Shown here one piece after another: positions 5,218 to 8,825 of a DNA stretch of 8,825 bases. The stretch is taken from assembly GCA_959605275.1 (NCBI GenBank), contig CAUHFD010000114.1, positions 1 to 8,825 of the forward strand, written 5' to 3'. The notes under the pieces are model-generated. The model saw nothing but the letters and a program-made list of their open reading frames with translations. It ran no database searches and had not been told where the DNA came from. A program made the translations under genes and the position numbers. Numbering within the stretch: the stretch's first letter is position 1; the number at the start of each line of letters is the position of its first letter. The stretch comes from an uncultured Eubacteriales bacterium (lineage in GTDB: Bacteria > Bacillota > Clostridia > Oscillospirales > Ruminococcaceae).

Positions 5218-6285
5218 ATGAATCACTATGATGTTGCCATTATCGGATTGGGTCCTGCCGGCGCGACGCTTGCCAGACTGCTTTCAAAAGAGTATAAAGT
5301 AATTGCTATTGACAAGAAGGTTTTCGGGGATGATGGCTTCAAAAAGCCCTGCGGCGGCTTGCTGTCCTCTGACGCGCAAAAGGCGCTGGCTAAATTTGAT
5401 ATGACTTTACCGAAAGATGTAATGGTAGATCCGCAGATTTTTGCGGTGAAAACCGTTGATTTGAAAAACAACCTAATCCGTCACTATCAGCGTTTTTATA
5501 TTAATCTGGATCGGCACAAGTTTGATTTGTGGCTGGAGTCGATTATTCCCGAACGGGTGGAGATACACAGCAATTCCCGCTGTTCGTCGGCAGAAAAAAT
5601 CGAGGGAGGATATCGCGTTACCTTTCATGAAAACGGAACAGAAAAGGTAATCACTGCGCGGTATTTGGTCGGCGCTGACGGCGCCAACTCATTGGTGCGG
5701 CGAACGTTTTATCCGCAAAAAAAGATTCGTACTTACCTGTCGATACAGCAGTGGTTTCATGAATCTCACTCCAATCCGTTTTATTCCTGCATTTTTGATC
5801 CGGAGAACACCGATTGCTGTTCCTGGTCGATTTCCAAGGACAAGCAGTTTATTTTCGGCGGAGCGTTTCCGCTGGACCATTCCAGAGAGCGGTTTGAAAA
5901 TCAGAAAAAGAAATTGGAAAGGTACGGATTTCGATTCGGAGAGCCGTTAAAAACCGAGGCATGCCTGGTTTTACGCCCGTCGGCATTTCATGACTTTTGC
6001 TGCGGCAGGGACGGTGTTTTTATGATTGGAGAGGCTGCGGGCTTTATCAGTCCCAGTTCACTGGAAGGAATCAGTTCGGCGATCAACAGTGCGGAGGACT
6101 TAAGTCAGGTGTTGAATGCCGGAACCGGGAATCTAAACCGGAAGTACAAGGCAAAAACACGAAATATTCGGTTGAAAATCTTTTTCAAGGTGCTGAAATG
6201 TCCGTTTATGTATCAATCGTTTCTGCGAAAGCTGGTCATGAAAAGCGGTTTACAGAGTATCAATATCGTTTCTTCTACAAAATAA
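5218..6285 (+). CDS. FAD-dependent oxidoreductase, geranylgeranyl reductase family
   Basis: A 355-residue flavoprotein of the p-hydroxybenzoate-hydroxylase fold. The FAD Rossmann motif GLGPAG is at residues 10-15, the family-specific PCGGLLS at 44-50, GADGANS at 152-158 and GEAAGFISP at 271-279, followed by 'SLEGISSA'. The PCGG segment and the last motif point to the geranylgeranyl reductase/menaquinone-reductase-like branch, whose members reduce isoprenoid double bonds or oxidise lipid-like substrates. The substrate here is unknown. The C-terminal 45 residues are basic and may touch the membrane; there is no signal peptide. The ATG at 5218 is chosen because the FAD motif should lie about 10 residues from the N-terminus. 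No Shine-Dalgarno precedes it, and the alternative upstream TTG (5149) doubles as a -35 box. A PHP gene follows 49 bp later. Confidence 0.85.
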   Translation: MNHYDVAIIGLGPAGATLARLLSKEYKVIAIDKKVFGDDGFKKPCGGLLSSDAQKALAKFDMTLPKDVMVDPQIFAVKTVDLKNNLIRHYQRFYINLDRHKFDLWLESIIPERVEIHSNSRCSSAEKIEGGYRVTFHENGTEKVITARYLVGADGANSLVRRTFYPQKKIRTYLSIQQWFHESHSNPFYSCIFDPENTDCCSWSISKDKQFIFGGAFPLDHSRERFENQKKKLERYGFRFGEPLKTEACLVLRPSAFHDFCCGRDGVFMIGEAAGFISPSSLEGISSAINSAEDLSQVLNAGTGNLNRKYKAKTRNIRLKIFFKVLKCPFMYQSFLRKLVMKSGLQSINIVSSTK

Positions 6286-6334
6286 AAGCAAAGGGATAGC
6301 ATCACCGACAGACAGTATATAAGGAGTTTTCTAA

Positions 6335-7009
6335 ATGATAATGGACATACATTCACATACATATTATTCCGGATGCGGTCGGGATAACCCGCGTCAAATC
6401 ATACAGGCGGCGATTGACGGCGGAATTGAAATTTTCGGAATATCCGATCATAATTATGGGATTGCCGATCGAAAAAAAGAATATTTTGAGCTGTTGACCG
6501 CACTCAAAAAGGAATACAGTGAAAAAATAAAGATTGTGCGCGGAATCGAACTTGCCACCGTTGAGAATTTATGGCTGCGGGATGAGGAGGATATCTCCTA
6601 TTTTGATTATTGTCTGGTGGAGCATATCGATCGTCCCGAAAGTTCGGTCGGATTGGATATTTTTCGTTATGCCGAGCGTTGCGGCTGCAAAACCGGTATC
6701 GCCCACACCGATTTGATCGGATTTGCAAAAAAGCTGGGCAAGGATCCGACTGATTTTCTTAAAGCGTTTGCCGAGCACGATATTTTCTGGGAAATGAATG
6801 TCAGCTATGACTCGATTCACGGATATCACGAGCATGAATATGTGAAAAGGCTGGTGGAAAGTGAAGAAGAACAGGAAATTGTTCGCAATTCCGGCATTAC
6901 GGTTTCGGTTGGGTTTGACGGTCACAGAGTAGAGGACTATGCGCCGGAGCGAGTAATTAAGATGTGCCACTTTTTAGAAAGCCAAAGGATACCTATGGTG
7001 GCTTTCTAA
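6335..7009 (+). CDS. PHP-domain metal-dependent phosphoesterase
   Basis: A 224-residue single-domain PHP protein. The metal ligands are all present in order: H6-S-H8, D38-H39, E72 (in 'GIEL'), H97, H124 (in 'AHTD'), and D195 with H197 (in 'GFDGHR'). Family members include histidinol phosphatases (HisK type), 3',5'-nucleotide phosphatases and the polymerase-associated domain; the complete metal set predicts an active trinuclear phosphoesterase. No his genes are nearby, so histidinol phosphatase is not assumed. AAGGAG at 6321-6326 lies 8 nt before ATG 6335; an in-frame ATG follows at 6341. It is the last gene of the plus-strand block, 49 bp after the FAD oxidoreductase, and ends at a strong terminator. 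Confidence 0.9.
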   Translation: MIMDIHSHTYYSGCGRDNPRQIIQAAIDGGIEIFGISDHNYGIADRKKEYFELLTALKKEYSEKIKIVRGIELATVENLWLRDEEDISYFDYCLVEHIDRPESSVGLDIFRYAERCGCKTGIAHTDLIGFAKKLGKDPTDFLKAFAEHDIFWEMNVSYDSIHGYHEHEYVKRLVESEEEQEIVRNSGITVSVGFDGHRVEDYAPERVIKMCHFLESQRIPMVAF

Positions 7010-7027
7010 TACCCTAAGTTCCATAAA

Positions 7028-7066
7028 AGAACCCCGCAGTCAGCAAAACGCCGATTGCGGGGTTTT
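7028..7066. terminator. bidirectional rho-independent terminator
   Basis: AACCCCGCA (7030-7038) pairs with TGCGGGGTT (7056-7064), extended inward by GTC/GAT. The plus strand continues TTTTCTT and the minus strand continues with CTTTTATGG, so it can stop both the PHP gene transcript and the converging nagB transcript. Confidence 0.9.
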
Positions 7067-7081
7067 CTTCAATTTTATGAT

Positions 7082-7807
7082 TTACAGTTGGCTGAGCGCG
7101 GCTTCGTCAGCTACCACAATAACGTCGGGATGCATTTGCAAAATGGAGCCAGGAACACTAGGAGTAACAGGACCGGTCAGCACTTTTTTGAGGATTTCCG
7201 ATTTATCCGCCCCACTGACCGCGAGCACGATTTGCTTAGCCTGCATAATGGTTTTGATGCCCATGGTAATTGCGTGGGTCGGCACCTCGTCAATACTGTG
7301 GAAAAAGCGGGCATTGGCGTTTCGGGTGTTTTCCTCTAGGGTGACACAATGCGTTGTCTGCTCAAAGGCTTTATCCGGCTCATTGAACCCGATATGACCG
7401 TTGTGCCCCAAGCCCAGAAGCTGAACATCTACCCCGCCCAGACTTTTGATTTTGTATTCATAGCTTTGGCATTCACTGGCAATGTCTTTCGCTTTTCCGT
7501 CCGGCAAGTAAGTTTGGTTCATGCGAATGTTGATATGGTTGAAAAAGTTGTGATTCATATAATAGCGATAGCTCTGTTCATGGCTGCAATCCAATCCCAC
7601 GTATTCATCCAGATTGACGGTCGACACCGCATCAAAGTCCAAGTCCCCTTTCTGGTACCAATCGATCAATTGCTTGTATGTACCGACTACAGTGGAACCG
7701 GTCGCAAGTCCTAATACCGAATTGGGTTTTAAAATCACATGAGCGGATAAAATATTCGCCACTTTTCTTGACATGTCATCGTAATTCTTGGCTTTAATCA
7801 TTCTCAT
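7082..7807 (-). CDS. nagB: glucosamine-6-phosphate deaminase
   Basis: A 241-residue cytosolic enzyme converting glucosamine-6-phosphate to fructose-6-phosphate plus ammonia, the last specific step of N-acetylglucosamine, sialic acid and chitin-derived sugar use. Motifs are LGLATGST (32-39, phosphate loop), NLDEYVGL (65-72) with the proton-shuttling D67, and GLGHNGHIGFNEP (132-144) with the ring-opening H138 and E143. The Asn at 136, where E. coli has Asp, is usual in Bacillota. The length matches the short Bacillus-type NagB lacking the allosteric C-terminal extension of E. coli. ATG 7807 has AAGGA 11 nt upstream; an in-frame ATG follows at 7801. It lies 75 bp behind the SGNH hydrolase gene on the same strand, with no terminator seen between them. 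No nagA is in the window. Confidence 0.97.
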   Translation of the reverse strand: MRMIKAKNYDDMSRKVANILSAHVILKPNSVLGLATGSTVVGTYKQLIDWYQKGDLDFDAVSTVNLDEYVGLDCSHEQSYRYYMNHNFFNHINIRMNQTYLPDGKAKDIASECQSYEYKIKSLGGVDVQLLGLGHNGHIGFNEPDKAFEQTTHCVTLEENTRNANARFFHSIDEVPTHAITMGIKTIMQAKQIVLAVSGADKSEILKKVLTGPVTPSVPGSILQMHPDVIVVADEAALSQL

Positions 7808-7882
7808 TGTAATATCATTCCTTAAAAATAATTTGTAAATCTGTTTTCAATTTGGATAACCGGCAAAATCGCAATGCGCCGA

Positions 7883-8539
7883 TTACTGTTTATTAAAATC
7901 AAAATCACAGCAGCGCAAAAATTCTCTTGCCATGAGAGTGGCGCCTACCTGATTCGGATGAATTCTGTCCCATGCAATAAAGGAAGAATGACGAACACGA
8001 CAATATTCCGCATACATTTTTTGGAAATCAACCAGTCTGCATTGGTATTTATCAGCAAGCAATTTGCATATTTGGACGTACTCATCCATCCGTGCACGCA
8101 TAGCATCCTGCTCATTGGGCTCCATATAATACGGAGTAAGGATAAAAATACCTTTGACATCATTCTTAACAGCCAAAATCATTTTTTCCAGGTTGTTTTG
8201 GTATTCTTCCGGCTGTACCTGAGTGTCCGGGAGGGCAGGAGAATCAAATTGACGCCAAACATCGTTGATTCCGATACAAATGGATACCCACTGCGGTTTT
8301 AAATCCACAACATCGCGCCCAAACCGCTCCAACAAATCACGGCTGGTATTTCCGCTGATACCCGAATTGGTTACTCTGATTTTAATTTCCGGATAAGCTG
8401 CTGCCAACAGGTTGTCTATCACGCGGACATAACTGTGTCCGAGATTGTCGAACAAGCCTTCTCCTACCGGACATTGGCTGCCCATATCCGTGACGGAATC
8501 CCCGGCAAATACAATACGATCCATATTTTCAAATATCAT
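7883..8539 (-). CDS. SGNH/GDSL-family hydrolase, probable carbohydrate or acyl esterase
   Basis: A 218-residue SGNH hydrolase with all four blocks. Block I is GDSVTD with nucleophile S15; block II is 'NSGISGNTS' with the oxyanion Gly and N64; block III is GIND (90-93); block V is DRIHPN with D191 and H194 of the catalytic triad. There is no signal peptide or membrane segment, so it acts in the cytoplasm. Such enzymes remove acetyl or acyl groups from sugars or lipids. Its position before nagB suggests an amino-sugar deacylation role, but this is inferred from context only. ATG 8539 has AAAGGA 11 nt upstream and puts GDS near the N-terminus. The frame is open further upstream only by running through the tRNA fragment, so that extension is rejected. 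Confidence 0.92.
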   Translation of the reverse strand: MIFENMDRIVFAGDSVTDMGSQCPVGEGLFDNLGHSYVRVIDNLLAAAYPEIKIRVTNSGISGNTSRDLLERFGRDVVDLKPQWVSICIGINDVWRQFDSPALPDTQVQPEEYQNNLEKMILAVKNDVKGIFILTPYYMEPNEQDAMRARMDEYVQICKLLADKYQCRLVDFQKMYAEYCRVRHSSFIAWDRIHPNQVGATLMAREFLRCCDFDFNKQ

Positions 8540-8627
8540 TTTATCACGGGTCCTTTCTGAAATTTTGTCTGCTTTCGGGAAAACAGCAAGTAATCCGAAT
8601 TTTTCAGCGTCCTGCTGCCGAAAAGCG

Positions 8628-8662
8628 AAAAAAGAGTCTGAACGCAAACGACGTTCAGACTC
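8628..8662 (-). terminator. rho-independent terminator of the tRNA-Arg transcript
   Basis: On the minus strand GAGTCTGAACG (complement of 8652-8662) pairs perfectly over 11 bp with CGTTCAGACTC (complement of 8634-8644), loop 7 nt, followed by six T (8628-8633). It sits 4 bp after the CCA end of the tRNA fragment, as expected for a genuine tRNA transcription unit. Confidence 0.9.
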
Positions 8663-8666
8663 AGCT

Positions 8667-8710
8667 TGGCACCCTCTACGTGAATCGAACACGTAATTGA
8701 GTCTTAGGAG
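8667..8710 (-). pseudogene. tRNA-Arg(CCU) 3'-half fragment, likely integration attachment site
   Basis: Read on the minus strand this is the 3' part of a tRNA: anticodon loop CTCCTAA with anticodon CCU (8710-8704), anticodon-stem arm GACTC, variable AATT, T-stem ACGTG, T-loop TTCGATT, T-stem CACGT, acceptor AGAGGGT, discriminator G and encoded CCA ending at 8667. Upstream of the anticodon loop the sequence fails: the 5' anticodon arm should read GAGTC but is CGGCT, and no D-arm or matching acceptor ACCCTCT follows. A tRNA broken exactly at the anticodon loop, with an intact 3' end and terminator, is the usual scar of tyrosine-recombinase integration into a tRNA gene, where the element restores the functional tRNA at its other end. 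The E. coli argW tRNA, also CCU, is a known target of this kind. Confidence 0.82.
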
Positions 8711-8825
8711 AGCCGCCCAGAACAGATTTCCAACCGCTATATGATGCTGAAAATTCCTTATAAATCAAGGGTTTTCAGCATTTTCGCTGTTCAATAAACA
8801 CTAACGAAATCCAGCTAATTTCATT
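8711..8825. mobile_element. putative inner edge of an integrated mobile element (runs off window)
   Basis: If the tRNA fragment is an attachment-site copy, everything to its right is element DNA and the SGNH-nagB side is the original chromosome, because the fragment keeps the tRNA's 3' flank and terminator. No gene can be recognised in these 115 bp. A minus-strand frame open from the window edge ends at a TGA at 8775-8777 after 16 codons and is too short to identify. The only structure is an imperfect hairpin at 8744-8781. Confidence 0.4.
8744..8781. repeat. long imperfect hairpin near the attachment site
   Basis: ATGCTGAAAA (8744-8753) and TTTTCAGCAT (8772-8781) are perfect reverse complements, and inside them CCTT (8756-8759) pairs with AAGG (8767-8770). 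It lies 34 bp from the tRNA-derived core. It could be a terminator for a gene in the element that converges on the attachment site, or a recombinase arm or accessory site. Confidence 0.55.

Noticed and set aside
8540..8692. 51-codon extension of the SGNH hydrolase
   Set aside because: It reads through the tRNA T-arm and terminator hairpin; ATG 8539 has an AAAGGA site and correct placement of GDS.
8667..8740. Complete functional tRNA-Arg
   Set aside because: The 5' anticodon arm does not pair and no D-arm or 5' acceptor strand complementary to AGAGGGT is present.
8775..8825. C-terminus of an integrase at the right edge (minus strand)
   Set aside because: Only 16 codons are visible before the stop and they show no recombinase motif; an integrase is expected by context but cannot be claimed.
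1..8825. CRISPR array or tandem direct repeats
   Set aside because: Only the single pair of 27-bp repeats and isolated hairpins were found; there is no regular repeat-spacer pattern.

Overview
The window looks like chromosomal DNA of a Bacillota (Firmicutes) member, most likely a clostridial gut or anaerobic lineage related to Oscillospiraceae. This rests on strong AGGAGG-type ribosome binding sites, a tRNA-sensing T-box leader, a YusI/Spx-like ArsC-fold protein, clostridial-type small proteins and an intermediate G+C content. The lineage is an inference from gene style; there is no rRNA to anchor it.

Layout. The left edge (1-852, + strand) holds the C-terminal part of a patatin-like phospholipase and then a Spx/ArsC-family protein, separated by two perfect inverted repeats. 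Positions 853-1530 are a compact non-standard region. It has a hairpin-dense segment of about 190 bp flanked by two nearly identical 27-bp repeats. Two very small minus-strand genes (53 and 55 codons), each with a good ribosome binding site, follow. Positions 1714-2006 carry a consensus promoter and a complete T-box leader with antiterminator and terminator. It controls cysE (serine O-acetyltransferase) and cysS (cysteinyl-tRNA synthetase), so cysteine supply and cysteine charging are tied to uncharged tRNA-Cys. Downstream on the same strand come a PfkB-family sugar-phosphate kinase, a geranylgeranyl-reductase-type FAD oxidoreductase with its own probable promoter and operator, and a PHP-domain phosphoesterase. 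A strong bidirectional terminator at about 7028-7066 closes this block.

The right part (7082-8539, - strand) is a two-gene unit: a cytosolic SGNH/GDSL hydrolase followed by nagB (glucosamine-6-phosphate deaminase), pointing to amino-sugar use. Beyond it lies the 3' half of a tRNA-Arg(CCU) gene with its own rho-independent terminator. Homology to a tRNA stops at the edge of the anticodon loop, which is the pattern left by site-specific integration of a mobile element. The last 115 bp are therefore probably the first bases of an integrated element whose body lies outside the window.

The core genes are ordinary. The less ordinary content is the tRNA-fragment attachment site, the small-gene and hairpin region at 860-1530, the palindromes before the Spx-like gene, and the unusual control region of the FAD oxidoreductase.
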